The notes under the pieces are model-generated. The model did no database searches. It saw only the letters and a list, made by a program, of their open reading frames with translations, and was not told the origin of the DNA. From assembly GCA_913058255.1 (NCBI GenBank), contig CAJXQU010000002.1, positions 62,001 to 126,000 on the forward strand: a stretch of DNA of 64,000 nucleotides, read 5' to 3'. The DNA comes from an uncultured Pseudomonadota bacterium. GTDB lineage: Bacteria > Pseudomonadota > Gammaproteobacteria > CAJXQU01. This document shows positions 1-8,752 of this stretch, one piece after another. Both the position numbers and the translations under genes were made by a program. The first letter of the stretch is position 1. Every line of letters begins with the position of its first letter.

Positions 1-518
1 TTGGTTTGGTTGAACTTGATCGCATTTTGGTCGGATAGATCTAATAAGCGTCCTGGTGTGGAAACCAAAACATCGGCACCGCCGCGTAAGGCCTTCATCT
101 GAGGGTTGATTTTGACCCCGCCATAGACACTTAGACAACGGAGGGGAGGGGTTACTTTTTCGGCTATTTGTTCAAAAACTTCCCTCACTTGGATAGCCAA
201 CTCACGTGTCGGAACGAGAACTAAGACCTGTATACAGTTGCTACTGGCTCGAAGTGTCCCATCGTAGCGACTGTGAGTGTCTTTATTGCCATAGATGCTC
301 AAGTTTGTCAGCTGAGATATTAGTGGTAAAACAAAGGCTGCCGTTTTACCTGAGCCTGTTTCTGCACGAGCTAAAACATCTCGACCCTCTAGGATGGCTG
401 GAATTGCTTCGGATTGAATATCCGTTGGTGTAGTAAAGCCTGCCTTGTCGATAGCAGACAAAATAACTTGTGAAAATGAGAAGGATGAAAAGTTAGCTTT
501 TGAATGGTCTGTTTTCAT
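1..518 (-). CDS. DEAD-box ATP-dependent RNA helicase, N-terminal part (cut by window edge)
   Basis: The reverse strand reads open from an ATG at 518 to the window edge (172 codons). The helicase core motifs appear in order: a Q motif (GFTTPTDIQSEAIP, about residues 28-41), motif I AETGSGKT, motif Ia PTRELAIQ, a GG dipeptide, and motif Ib TPGRLLD. This order and the short N-terminus fit the RhlE-type group of DEAD-box proteins, which unwind short RNA duplexes in ribosome assembly or RNA decay. The DEAD box itself and the second RecA-like domain lie outside the window, so the subfamily is not fixed. It is divergent from the chemotaxis pair, with about 145 bp between them for both promoters. Confidence 0.9.
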   Translation of the reverse strand, partial: MKTDHSKANFSSFSFSQVILSAIDKAGFTTPTDIQSEAIPAILEGRDVLARAETGSGKTAAFVLPLISQLTNLSIYGNKDTHSRYDGTLRASSNCIQVLVLVPTRELAIQVREVFEQIAEKVTPPLRCLSVYGGVKINPQMKALRGGADVLVSTPGRLLDLSDQNAIKFNQT

Positions 519-663
519 GGCGTCTCTTTGAAACTGTGATAATCGACCATTCTAACTGAAATCCTTGATTCTGGCTGAGTTATCTCGGGGTGATTTAATA
601 AGTCTTTAATTATTAAAGAAACTAGCATATTGCGACGCTAACTAGATAATAGCTATAGAAACT

Positions 664-1197
664 GTGTTGGGAATTGTAAAGTTGACGAGTACTAAAGATA
701 AATTTAAGCCTGTGAAACCAGACGATCTGCTCGTTTCAAAAACAGATCTGCAAGGAAATATCACCTATTGTAATTCCAATTTTTTGATTTATTCAGGCTA
801 CTCCTCTGAAAAGCTGATTGGTAAAACGATATTTTCAATCGCGCATATTGATATGCCGCAATCAATTTTTAGGCATATTTGGTCAGAACTTAAAGGCTTT
901 AACGAAGTGTGCAGCTTGGTTAAGACTCAAAGTAAAGGTGGAGAGTTTTATTGGACATTTATGAATGCAACACCTAGCTTTGATTCTGATAGCCAGCTGA
1001 TAGGCTACTTTTTTGTACAAAGAAGCGCTTCGGCAGAAGCCATAAGCTATTTTGAAGCCTTATATCGCGACATGCTGGCTGTGGAGTCAAAATCAGACCC
1101 AGACATTTCAGCAATGGATGCTTCTTTCCAAATTTTGGATGATATTGCAGCAACACAAGGAGGGCATAATGAATTTGTCTTTTCCTATTACGTTTAA
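664..1197 (+). CDS. Aer-like PAS domain protein (sensor half of a split energy-taxis receptor)
   Basis: A 177-residue soluble protein made almost wholly of one PAS domain of the Aer type. Seen: [13 protein letters not shown] near residue 25, [17 protein letters not shown], and [13 protein letters not shown] helical tail ([12 protein letters not shown]) resembles the stretch that follows the PAS domain in Aer. In E. coli Aer this domain binds FAD and reports respiratory redox state. Here the Arg before the HxDMP histidine is Ala, and the Trp ahead of the VK motif is absent, so FAD binding is not assured. It has no membrane segment and no signalling domain; these are in the next gene, which overlaps it by 29 bp. 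The GTG at 664 has a weak ribosome site, and a TTG at 682 is possible. Confidence 0.8.
   Translation: MLGIVKLTSTKDKFKPVKPDDLLVSKTDLQGNITYCNSNFLIYSGYSSEKLIGKTIFSIAHIDMPQSIFRHIWSELKGFNEVCSLVKTQSKGGEFYWTFMNATPSFDSDSQLIGYFFVQRSASAEAISYFEALYRDMLAVESKSDPDISAMDASFQILDDIAATQGGHNEFVFSYYV
1157..1164 (+). promoter_or_regulatory. Strong ribosome binding site fixing the chemoreceptor start
   Basis: AAGGAGGG lies four bases before the ATG at 1169, inside the end of the upstream PAS gene. The reading frame stays open a further 39 codons upstream, but that part encodes no recognisable domain and lies inside the PAS gene. This site therefore sets the start at 1169 and implies translational coupling of the two genes. 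Confidence 0.8.
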
Positions 1198-2671
1198 AAA
1201 TGTATTGCTGGTGAATTTCTTCCTGTTGTTGTTCGTTAGTATCTTTTGCATTGCACAATATGGTGCTAGCACATGGCTGCTCATCGCACCTTTAATCACC
1301 TGCGGTTTATATCTACTCGCAACGATGGGTTCTGAGCCGAAGCATGACGATGTGTTAGAGAAGATCCAGACCATGGTTGATGAAGTTAACAATGGTAATC
1401 TTGACCATCGAATAATGGGGGTTGCATGGGAGCATCCTTTAAATAGCTTAGTTACGGAGTTGAACGAAGTACTTGATCAGTTTGAAGCCTACGCAAGAGA
1501 AGTTGATAGTGTATTTCGCCTTGCACGCAAAGGTGAGTTTTATCGACGGACCTTGCATCGGGGTTTGCAAGGGCGGTTTAGATTAGGTCTGCAACGTATA
1601 GATGATTCACTTGAGCTCATGGAGCATGGTCACAGGCAACAACAGTTAGATACTACGTTTGCCAGCTTAGGCCAGTTAAAATCTAATAATCTGTTAGATA
1701 ATTTAGTTAATAGTCAAACTGATCTAAACTCTATTATGAGTGAGATGAATCACATTGAGTCTATTTCTAAATCATCTGCAGAAACTTCGATCAATAACCA
1801 AAGGTTAGTAGATTCTGTTGCAAGCCAATTAGCCACTGTTATCGATCAATCAACCGAAGTGTGTGCTGATACAGAAAAGCTCTCTAGAGAAAGTCATGAA
1901 ATTGCGGATATGGCCAGCATGATCACAGGCGTTGCAGAGCAGACTAACCTGTTGGCTTTAAACGCTGCGATAGAAGCAGCACGAGCAGGTGAACATGGAA
2001 GAGGCTTCGCCGTTGTTGCCGATGAAGTAAAAAATCTGGCAGAAACGACTAAAGTGGCTGCTAATAAAATTGTGGCAACGACTAAGAAGTTTATTAAAGC
2101 GAGTGACCAGATGACAATTAACACCTCAAACATGGTAACGGCCGCTGAGGAATCACGTGGAATTATTACTGATTTTGAAGTGAGTTTTGATAATTTTGCG
2201 AAGACCTCACAAGAAACGTATGAAAATGTTTCAGCTGTAAAGGTAATATGTGATGCCGCCTTGATTAAGGTTGATCATGTTATCTATATGCAAAAAGCCT
2301 ATCGTTCAGTAGAAAGTAAAACGCCTCAAGCTAGTGATATCGAATGTGTCATTAAGACGAGTGAGGAGTGTTGTTTTGGTCAGTGGTATCATGAGGGCAA
2401 CGGTCACCAAGATTACAGTCATCTACCTGCTTATGCCGGTATTTCTACACCGCATCAAGGGGTTCACGATAGCGTTCATAATGTGCTTAATATAGTTAAT
2501 AATTCGAGTTGGAAGAGTTCTGCAAGTGCACAACAACTCATTCTGGGTGAGTTTAAACAGGCAGAAAATTGTAGCGATCAATTAATGCGTTTGGTTGATC
2601 AGCTAGTGCAAGAAAAGAGTAAGTTTGAGTCTTCATCTAACGAAGAACTCGGGGAAATCGAGCTTTTTTGA
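1169..2671 (+). CDS. Methyl-accepting chemotaxis protein with C-terminal CZB (zinc-binding) domain
   Basis: A 500-residue chemoreceptor with no large periplasmic domain. Two adjacent membrane helices (about 11-30 and 35-52) are joined by a very short loop. They are followed by a HAMP-like and coiled-coil region, and by the conserved kinase-control tip [21 protein letters not shown] continuing to about residue 287. The C-terminus carries a chemoreceptor zinc-binding domain with H370, C401 (CxFGxWY), H429 and H433 as likely ligands. A receptor without a ligand domain fits a partner that takes its signal from the preceding Aer-like PAS protein. It would act at the inner membrane on CheA/CheW. 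Zinc domains of this kind sense zinc or hypochlorous acid in some bacteria; its role here is inference. Confidence 0.9.
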   Translation: MNLSFPITFKNVLLVNFFLLLFVSIFCIAQYGASTWLLIAPLITCGLYLLATMGSEPKHDDVLEKIQTMVDEVNNGNLDHRIMGVAWEHPLNSLVTELNEVLDQFEAYAREVDSVFRLARKGEFYRRTLHRGLQGRFRLGLQRIDDSLELMEHGHRQQQLDTTFASLGQLKSNNLLDNLVNSQTDLNSIMSEMNHIESISKSSAETSINNQRLVDSVASQLATVIDQSTEVCADTEKLSRESHEIADMASMITGVAEQTNLLALNAAIEAARAGEHGRGFAVVADEVKNLAETTKVAANKIVATTKKFIKASDQMTINTSNMVTAAEESRGIITDFEVSFDNFAKTSQETYENVSAVKVICDAALIKVDHVIYMQKAYRSVESKTPQASDIECVIKTSEECCFGQWYHEGNGHQDYSHLPAYAGISTPHQGVHDSVHNVLNIVNNSSWKSSASAQQLILGEFKQAENCSDQLMRLVDQLVQEKSKFESSSNEELGEIELF

Positions 2672-2699
2672 GTCGTATCGCTGGGGTAGTAAACAGGAA

Positions 2700-3998
2700 C
2701 TAATCTTCTTTGGGGATCTCAATATCGTTATCATTTTCGTGAGTAATTGCTTCGATCTTAACAGATTTTATTGCCTGCTTACTCGATTGTAGGATTTCTA
2801 TTACGTAGTCACCAATGCGCAAACTAGTACCCGTTTCGGGGATATTTTCTAGTGTTTCTATAATGAGGCCATTGATGGTTTTAGGGCCTTCGGTATTTAG
2901 GTTCCAGTTTAGGCTTTTGTTTATCTCGCGAATATTCGCGCTGGCATCTATTAAATAGCTACCATCGTCAAGCGTTCTAATATCTTGGTTGTAACTCGGA
3001 TCCGTTGTAAATTCACCGACGATTTCTTCCAGAATATCTTCTAGTGTAACAAGCCCCTGAATATCACCATATTCATCAATAACAAAGCCTATTCGATTTT
3101 TTTCGCGCTGAAAGTTTCCTAGCTGTGTATGAAGCGGGGTTCCTATAGGAACATAATAGGGATCTACAGATTTATATTTTATTTTATCGGCGCTCAAAGC
3201 GGTTTTTAACCCAAGTAGCGCTGGAATGTTTCTGACATGCATAACCCCGACAATATCATCTAAACTTCCGTTGAAAAGAGGGATGCGAGTGTGGCTACAA
3301 TTAAGAAGCTGAACTTCAAGGCCTCTCAGATCGTTATCCAGATCGATACCGCTGACTTCGCTTCTAGGGATCATAATATCTTCAACGGTGACTTTTTCGA
3401 GATCTAATATACCGAACAACATCTGTTGATGCCGTTGTGGGATCATCGAACCAGCTTCTTTCACGACAGTTCTCAATTCTTCACGACTTAAGGCCATCGT
3501 ATCGTTGTCATCTGAGGGTGAAATACCGAGTGTTTTAAGTACAGCATTGGCCAGCAGGTTGACTAACCAGACCAGCGGGTAAAGTAGTTTTAACAATGGT
3601 TTAAGTACAACAGAAACCGAAAAAGCAATCATTTCTGGTCGAAATGCAGCAAGTGTTTTGGGAGTGACTTCAGCAAAGATCAATATAACAAGAGTTAGTA
3701 ATAGCGCTGCTATAGCAATTCCAACTTCACCATAAAGTCGTATAGCGATGATGGTTGAGATAGAGGATGCAAGGATGTTGACAAAGTTATTGCCCAATAG
3801 AATGAGACCAATCAGGCGATCAGGTTTTTCTAGTAGTTCACTCGCACGTAGGGCTGCTTTGTGGTTTTGATCACACAAGTGCTTCAAACGATAGCGGTTT
3901 AAGGCCATCATGGCTGTCTCTGAGCCAGAGAAAAAAGCAGAGATTAAGATGAGAACTGCAAGGGCTGCAAATAGCAAACCTATCGGTATTTCGTCCAA
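2700..3998 (-). CDS. corB: CorB/CorC (HlyC) family CBS-domain membrane transporter
   Basis: 432 residues in the usual order of this family: an N-terminal DUF21 (CNNM) membrane domain with about four hydrophobic segments (residues 1-190), paired CBS domains (about 200-330; VEDIMIPRSEVSGI starts the first), and a C-terminal CorC_HlyC domain. GFVIDEYGDIQGLVTLEDILEEIVGE bridges the second CBS repeat and its acidic stretch. Members are linked to magnesium and cobalt homeostasis. It follows the ypjD-type gene on the same strand, as the E. coli homologues do, with an 65-bp gap, so the two are probably cotranscribed. The start ATG at 3998 gives a full-length family member. Confidence 0.92.
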   Translation of the reverse strand: MDEIPIGLLFAALAVLILISAFFSGSETAMMALNRYRLKHLCDQNHKAALRASELLEKPDRLIGLILLGNNFVNILASSISTIIAIRLYGEVGIAIAALLLTLVILIFAEVTPKTLAAFRPEMIAFSVSVVLKPLLKLLYPLVWLVNLLANAVLKTLGISPSDDNDTMALSREELRTVVKEAGSMIPQRHQQMLFGILDLEKVTVEDIMIPRSEVSGIDLDNDLRGLEVQLLNCSHTRIPLFNGSLDDIVGVMHVRNIPALLGLKTALSADKIKYKSVDPYYVPIGTPLHTQLGNFQREKNRIGFVIDEYGDIQGLVTLEDILEEIVGEFTTDPSYNQDIRTLDDGSYLIDASANIREINKSLNWNLNTEGPKTINGLIIETLENIPETGTSLRIGDYVIEILQSSKQAIKSVKIEAITHENDNDIEIPKED

Positions 3999-4063
3999 GT
4001 AAAACTGGCCTCTAATATGAATATGGCACTATTGTTGGTCGCACTCGTGATCTAAGTCAAGTA

Positions 4064-4879
4064 TTAAGCTGTATGTAAGATCAATTCTAAAACGGCTTTA
4101 CTGCCAAAGTAAGCGAGTAAAAGGGTGATCATTCCTGCTAGAGTGAAGCGTATGGCCATACGACCACGCCAACCAAAGCGCAATCTACCGCACAATAGGA
4201 TGGCAAATACGATCCATGCAATAACGGATAAAACAGTTTTATGAATAAGGTGTTGTCCCAAAATATCATCAATGAATGGGAAGCCTGTGATGAGTGAGAT
4301 GGTGAGAAGAGTGAAGCCTAGCCAGATTAAGAGGAACAGATGAGTTTCCATCTTTTGTAGCGGTGGTAACACTCGCATTAAAGGCATAGGGTGTCGATTT
4401 TTAAGGCGTGCGTCGGCTATTGCTAACAACATGGCTTGTAATGCCGCAATGCTCAGTAAACTATATGAAAGCACTGAGAATAAAATATGTAACTGTAGTC
4501 CGAGAGCTAAACCAGAGGCAATTTGCTCTTGCTCCGGCACCAACTGCTCGACGATAAGGCAAAGCGCGGCGACCGGGAAAAAAATGATCGCAAGACTTTC
4601 CATGGGCTGTTTAATTGAGCCGATTAATAAGAGTGCAGCAATGAGCCAAGCGACGAGGGATGCAACATTAACAAGATTGAGGTTAATCCCATGTGTGGCC
4701 ATTAAGCCGGTATGAAGAACAAAGGCATGCAGTGTTAATCCCGCTGTCCCCAAAAGTAAGGCAAATGTTTTGTCTTTTTGGTCAATCGATTGTTCATTAA
4801 ATAACTTTCTTGCAATTAATAATGCTGCAATTAGGTAAAAAATGATTGATGAGAAGGCCAATATATGTGTTCCTGTCAT
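4064..4879 (-). CDS. ypjD: YpjD/CcsA-like cytochrome c assembly family inner-membrane protein
   Basis: About 271 residues of nearly continuous membrane helices (seven or eight). The C-terminal half carries the family hallmarks KTVLSVIAWIVFAILL and GWRGRMAIRF, ending in LAYFGSKAVLELIL. It belongs to the CcsA/CcmC-like group, but in gammaproteobacteria this paralogue lies beside corB and is thought to act in metal or membrane stress rather than in haem delivery. I chose the ATG at 4879, where a membrane helix starts at once. A TTG at 4948 would extend it by 23 residues, but it lies close to the divergent neighbour and has no clear ribosome site. The usual neighbour ffh is not here. Confidence 0.85.
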   Translation of the reverse strand: MTGTHILAFSSIIFYLIAALLIARKLFNEQSIDQKDKTFALLLGTAGLTLHAFVLHTGLMATHGINLNLVNVASLVAWLIAALLLIGSIKQPMESLAIIFFPVAALCLIVEQLVPEQEQIASGLALGLQLHILFSVLSYSLLSIAALQAMLLAIADARLKNRHPMPLMRVLPPLQKMETHLFLLIWLGFTLLTISLITGFPFIDDILGQHLIHKTVLSVIAWIVFAILLCGRLRFGWRGRMAIRFTLAGMITLLLAYFGSKAVLELILHTA

Positions 4880-4960
4880 AATAAAGATGATGACATAATC
4901 TAGGGACAATGAGAAACTGATTTTTCGACCAAAACAACTAAGACTCAAAAGGAGTTCAAA

Positions 4961-5584
4961 ATGAGTGATGCATTGAATTATCTAATTGAGGCTCGTCCCG
5001 AAGCGATGACCGCCTACTTTAAATTTATTAAACAGGCTGGAGAACATCTTGATCCTAAAACGCGATCTTTAATTTCCGTGATCACTAAGGTCGCAACTCA
5101 AACGGAGAAGGGCTTTAAACAATATCTAAAAAGAGCTTTACGTGATGGCGCAAGTGCTAATGAAATTTTAGATGCTTTATTGATGGCTTTTCCTGTTTTA
5201 GGCTTATCGAAGACTATTTGGGCCATTGAGCAATTACAAGAAATGGGCTTACCTGAGTTTGATATTGAAGCACTTAAGCTCAAACCTCAGTGGCATGACG
5301 TTATTATGATCGATGAATTGGTTGAAGGTACAAAAAAGCTTGTTTGTGATGGCCTTGATCTATTTGTTCATAAGCAAGGTGAAGAAATCAAAGTCTACGA
5401 TAGTCATTGCCCACATCAATCAACCAGTATGACGGAACTTGCGGTAGAGAATGATAGGTTAGTTTGTCCAACGCATCACTGGTGTTTCGACCTTAATTCA
5501 GGAGACTGCATCGAGAAGGGCAATAAGCCACTCAGTATTTTCAAAACACAACAATTTGAAGGTTGTCTTCAAGCATGGTGGTAA
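4961..5584 (+). CDS. Carboxymuconolactone decarboxylase-like domain fused to a Rieske [2Fe-2S] domain
   Basis: 207 residues with two domains. Residues 10-100 are all-helical and match the CMD/AhpD-like fold (LDPKTRSLISVITKVATQTEKG; DGASANEILDALLMAFPVLG), but they lack the CxxC pair of peroxidase-type AhpD. Residues 110-207 form a Rieske domain with the iron-sulfur ligands C150-x-H152 and C169-x2-H172. Small Rieske proteins of this type are ferredoxins for oxygenases or reductases; what this one reduces is unknown. The start is well supported by AGGAG before the ATG at 4961. It is divergent from ypjD and followed by a hairpin, so it is probably transcribed alone. The domain pairing is unusual. 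Confidence 0.82.
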   Translation: MSDALNYLIEARPEAMTAYFKFIKQAGEHLDPKTRSLISVITKVATQTEKGFKQYLKRALRDGASANEILDALLMAFPVLGLSKTIWAIEQLQEMGLPEFDIEALKLKPQWHDVIMIDELVEGTKKLVCDGLDLFVHKQGEEIKVYDSHCPHQSTSMTELAVENDRLVCPTHHWCFDLNSGDCIEKGNKPLSIFKTQQFEGCLQAWW

Positions 5585-5603
5585 TGGATTAGTGAAGTTA
5601 TTG

Positions 5604-5633
5604 CTTTCAATGCCGATAGATTAGCATTGAAAG
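5604..5633 (+). terminator. Hairpin after the CMD-Rieske gene
   Basis: A perfect 10-bp inverted repeat, CTTTCAATGC (5604-5613) and GCATTGAAAG (5624-5633), with a 10-base loop, starts 20 bp after the stop codon. No T-run follows, so it may be a weak terminator or an RNA-stabilising element. The remaining 235 bp up to the next gene are AT-rich and show nothing I can name. Confidence 0.5.
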
Positions 5634-5868
5634 TAGCTAGTTCAAGGATCTTCAAGCTGCACACTTTGCTTAGCATTAAAATCTATTTATATCAATAAGA
5701 TACAATCCTTTATCTCCTTTCTGTTTTATAAACGTTCTTTTTTGTAAGCAAGTTCACAAAGTGGCTAATAAATGCTTAACGAAACTAAAGTTTCTCACTC
5801 ATAGGTCGATTAATCATTCATAACTCATATAAAAATGGATTTAATGTGAGTCAATCAGGAGCAAGAAA

Positions 5869-6243
5869 TTGGAAATGGAAGTCGATACAAAGCCAACGGT
5901 AATTAATGGGAAGGATACTGAATCAAAGGTCGAGTCTTTTAGCCTTGATAGCCTACCAGATAATGATCCGCAGCTAATTAATGTTCATAGATTAGCTGAT
6001 TCAAAACCTGGGAAAGAAACTCCTATTGATTTGGAGCAGCTAGTTATAGATGAAAACGGGTATGTACAAACTGTGAAAAGAGAATTACGAGTAAGTGTCG
6101 ATCACCTTAGTGGTGATACGGTTGTATCTGTTATCGATGGCCAGAACAAAGATGTCATTCGTCAGATCCCTCAGGATGAAGTGTTAGCGGTTGAGCGATT
6201 GATCACTGCACCAGCAGGTATGTTATTTCGCTCACATGCTTGA
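5869..6243 (+). CDS. flaG: FlaG family protein (orphan)
   Basis: 124 residues. The last 55 residues match the FlaG family: RELRVSVDHLSGDTVVSVID, then VIRQIPQDEVLAVERL, ending GMLF. FlaG proteins affect flagellar filament length or motility and normally sit beside fliD or flagellin genes, but none is present here. The first 65 residues are acidic and poorly conserved. The start is most likely the TTG at 5869, seven bases after AGGAG; the in-frame ATG at 5875 would be 13 bases away. It is probably transcribed alone, since the flanking genes are unrelated. Confidence 0.8.
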   Translation: MEMEVDTKPTVINGKDTESKVESFSLDSLPDNDPQLINVHRLADSKPGKETPIDLEQLVIDENGYVQTVKRELRVSVDHLSGDTVVSVIDGQNKDVIRQIPQDEVLAVERLITAPAGMLFRSHA

Positions 6244-6408
6244 ATGAAGTATAAGTTACATAGAGGAGAGTGGCTGCGCTTTATAAGCGTAGCCATTTTT
6301 TGAGAATGTTAATGCGTTAGAGAGTTATCCACATCTCATTGATATTCTTTACCTATTGACGACTAATGAAGTAGAGCGTTATTTGTCTCTCACAACACCG
6401 CTAGATGT

Positions 6409-8538
6409 CTAAAATCCACCAAGGTTTTCTACCGGAAATTTCAGCGGTTCATTATCATTTATTTTTATTATTGTTTTTTCGATAATATCTACATCGTTAT
6501 CAAAAGATCCATGAGCCAGCTCAATACTGTCACCCTCTAACGATGTCTGTACTTCACTTTTGGATTTATCATACTCAAAGGATTTAACCCTAGATGATCG
6601 GCCTCTGGCAAACTCAGACCATTTTTTAATTTCATTATGCTGGCTCGTATTAAACATTCCATCGTCTTGTTCGGTGTTACTGGTGTCCCAAGCTGCGGCC
6701 ATGCCGAGAATCGGCATTTTATGAATACCTTCAAGCGCTCGACTAACAAGGTAGAGTAAAGACTTTCCATAAGGCCCAACACTATCTGCTTTTTCACGTT
6801 CATCACTCATCATATGGATCGTTAGATCCGTCTTTTTGAGAATCCCTTTGCTACAGGCGTTAACATAATGTCGGTTGGCAAATTCAAGTGTACAAGCGGG
6901 GGCGAGAAGCGTTGCAGATTTTATACTTAATTTCCTTTTGACTAATTCATCAAGCCAGTGTCCAAATAAAATGGAACCAGCTGAATGGCAGATTAAGTGA
7001 GTTTCAAAGCTGTGTTTCTTTTGTAAGTCTTTCAATGCTTTTGACAAAACAACCATTCCACCAGGTCGAACATTACCTTGTTGAGGGAAGCCTCGTACAG
7101 CACGGTCACTGGCGAAAAGAGCATTTTCTTTCATCTCGGTCCAAACACCTTTAACCAGAACTTGTTGCGATATTTTTTCTATTCCACGATCAATAGAATC
7201 ACGTAAACGATCAAAAATTCCTTGGGCTCGACTACTAGCAGGATCAATTCCCGCCTTGTTGAAAGTACTGTGAATATAGTCTTTTAGTTGATTGTTGATC
7301 GACTCCATAAAACCTGTTTTCCAAGTAATGAAAATTGGATAGATTCCATTACTTTTGAAATAAGGCGCCATTACTCGGACGCGATTGATTGAATCTTCTT
7401 CAGAGTTCAAACCACCGTGGGCATAGATCACTACTTTTTTATTATTAGGGCTTTCTTTGAACCAGGCTTCTAGATTTTGATAACAGATGATGCGCGCCGA
7501 AGCATCAGGATCAGCCGCGGTAATCAAAGTGAGTTTTGGTCTACCGTTATTCTCAATAACGAGCGAGTGTTGATAGGCCCGTTCTTCGCTCCATGGTCTG
7601 ACCTGAGGATTTTTATAGTCATATTTTAGCGCTTTGGAGATCTTGCTACTGACGCGCTGGGTGGATTCTGTTGAGATCGATTGTAATGAGTGGTTAGAAA
7701 ATGTTTGTGGTGATGTTTTTCGAACAGGAGCACCCCTAACGGCTACCCAAGCATCACTGCCATTTTCTACCCAGTCTGAGTATGTTAATACAGAAAAACC
7801 ATTGAACCCCCAATTTTCGCCCCATGAATTTTGTACGATAAAACCGTCTGCGTTGTAACCAATGATGGCGAAAGCATGGCCACCGATTGATTGACTATTG
7901 CTACTGATCAAAGACAAGGCTTTATCGTTTTCACGCCACCAACCTTTGTGAATAGAAGCACAGCAGTAAATAGCGCCAACTTCATGAATCGCACTTTGCA
8001 TATCGACGACAGAGTCATTATTAATTCGGTAATAAGCACCGAGTGGGTTGAGTGTTGCCTCAGTGGACCAAGACGGGTCGGGGAGTTTTTTACCAGCAAC
8101 AGAGTATGGCCAAGTCTTATCACGACAAACCCCATGACGATGCCAACCTTTCATGGCACCACGACAGCTTGACCCTTCATAATCTTCACCATCCCATTCA
8201 TCATAAACACGCGCCATGTTATAGAGCATGCGCGTACTTACTTTTTGCTCTATTCCATTACGGGGGCAGAGAATTTCAGAGTCTTTTACGGTGATAGCTT
8301 CACGCCAGTTTAAATAATTGATCACGGCTGCCAGACCAAAACCGGTACAAGCACCTTCTCCGAGCTGATTTAAAATCATCCCATCGTTGGTGTAACAGCT
8401 GAGTAATTTATTGATATGAATATTTAAGGGCCACTGTGGAGGAAGTGAGCGAAGAGGAGGGCGATACTCACGATCTCTTAAGTCAAGCCGATCAGGACGT
8501 GCATCAAATGTTTGATTTCTATGAGTGGTTTTTGGCAT
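6409..8538 (-). CDS. Papain-like (C1) peptidase fused to an alpha/beta serine hydrolase
   Basis: 709 residues with two catalytic domains. Residues 10-275 are a C1 papain-fold peptidase with the full set: oxyanion Q58, nucleophile C64 (in NQLGEGACTGFG), H221 (GGHAFAIIGY) and N237 (VQNSWGENWG). Residues 365-709 look like an alpha/beta hydrolase: a strand followed by YAHGGLNSEED, the nucleophile elbow CHSAGS with S519, and a candidate catalytic His at H676 in AHGSFDND. No signal peptide or membrane segment is visible, so it appears cytoplasmic unless it uses a specialised secretion route. There is no inhibitory propeptide of classical papain length. The neighbours (flaG and an exported hydrolase) give no clear role. 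Substrates are unknown. Confidence 0.82.
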   Translation of the reverse strand: MPKTTHRNQTFDARPDRLDLRDREYRPPLRSLPPQWPLNIHINKLLSCYTNDGMILNQLGEGACTGFGLAAVINYLNWREAITVKDSEILCPRNGIEQKVSTRMLYNMARVYDEWDGEDYEGSSCRGAMKGWHRHGVCRDKTWPYSVAGKKLPDPSWSTEATLNPLGAYYRINNDSVVDMQSAIHEVGAIYCCASIHKGWWRENDKALSLISSNSQSIGGHAFAIIGYNADGFIVQNSWGENWGFNGFSVLTYSDWVENGSDAWVAVRGAPVRKTSPQTFSNHSLQSISTESTQRVSSKISKALKYDYKNPQVRPWSEERAYQHSLVIENNGRPKLTLITAADPDASARIICYQNLEAWFKESPNNKKVVIYAHGGLNSEEDSINRVRVMAPYFKSNGIYPIFITWKTGFMESINNQLKDYIHSTFNKAGIDPASSRAQGIFDRLRDSIDRGIEKISQQVLVKGVWTEMKENALFASDRAVRGFPQQGNVRPGGMVVLSKALKDLQKKHSFETHLICHSAGSILFGHWLDELVKRKLSIKSATLLAPACTLEFANRHYVNACSKGILKKTDLTIHMMSDEREKADSVGPYGKSLLYLVSRALEGIHKMPILGMAAAWDTSNTEQDDGMFNTSQHNEIKKWSEFARGRSSRVKSFEYDKSKSEVQTSLEGDSIELAHGSFDNDVDIIEKTIIKINDNEPLKFPVENLGGF

Positions 8539-8752
8539 TAACTTCTCTCTCAGTGTACCTACAGAGTTTTACTTATAATTTCATTTTTCGTTTGCGTCAA
8601 GTAATAAGATGGGAATGAGTTTCGATCGATATTAATTTTTTTGACTTTGAAAAGCGGTACGACATCTAGAAATTGAGCTAGACTTATTTAAGATCATTAA
8701 AAAAATAATAAAGAGTTTGAAGTTGTTCTCGAGGAGCAATCGATTAAACATT

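Noticed and set aside
1052-1168. A longer chemoreceptor starting at 1052
   Set aside because: The extra 39 codons lie within the PAS gene, have no recognisable domain, and a strong ribosome site marks the ATG at 1169.
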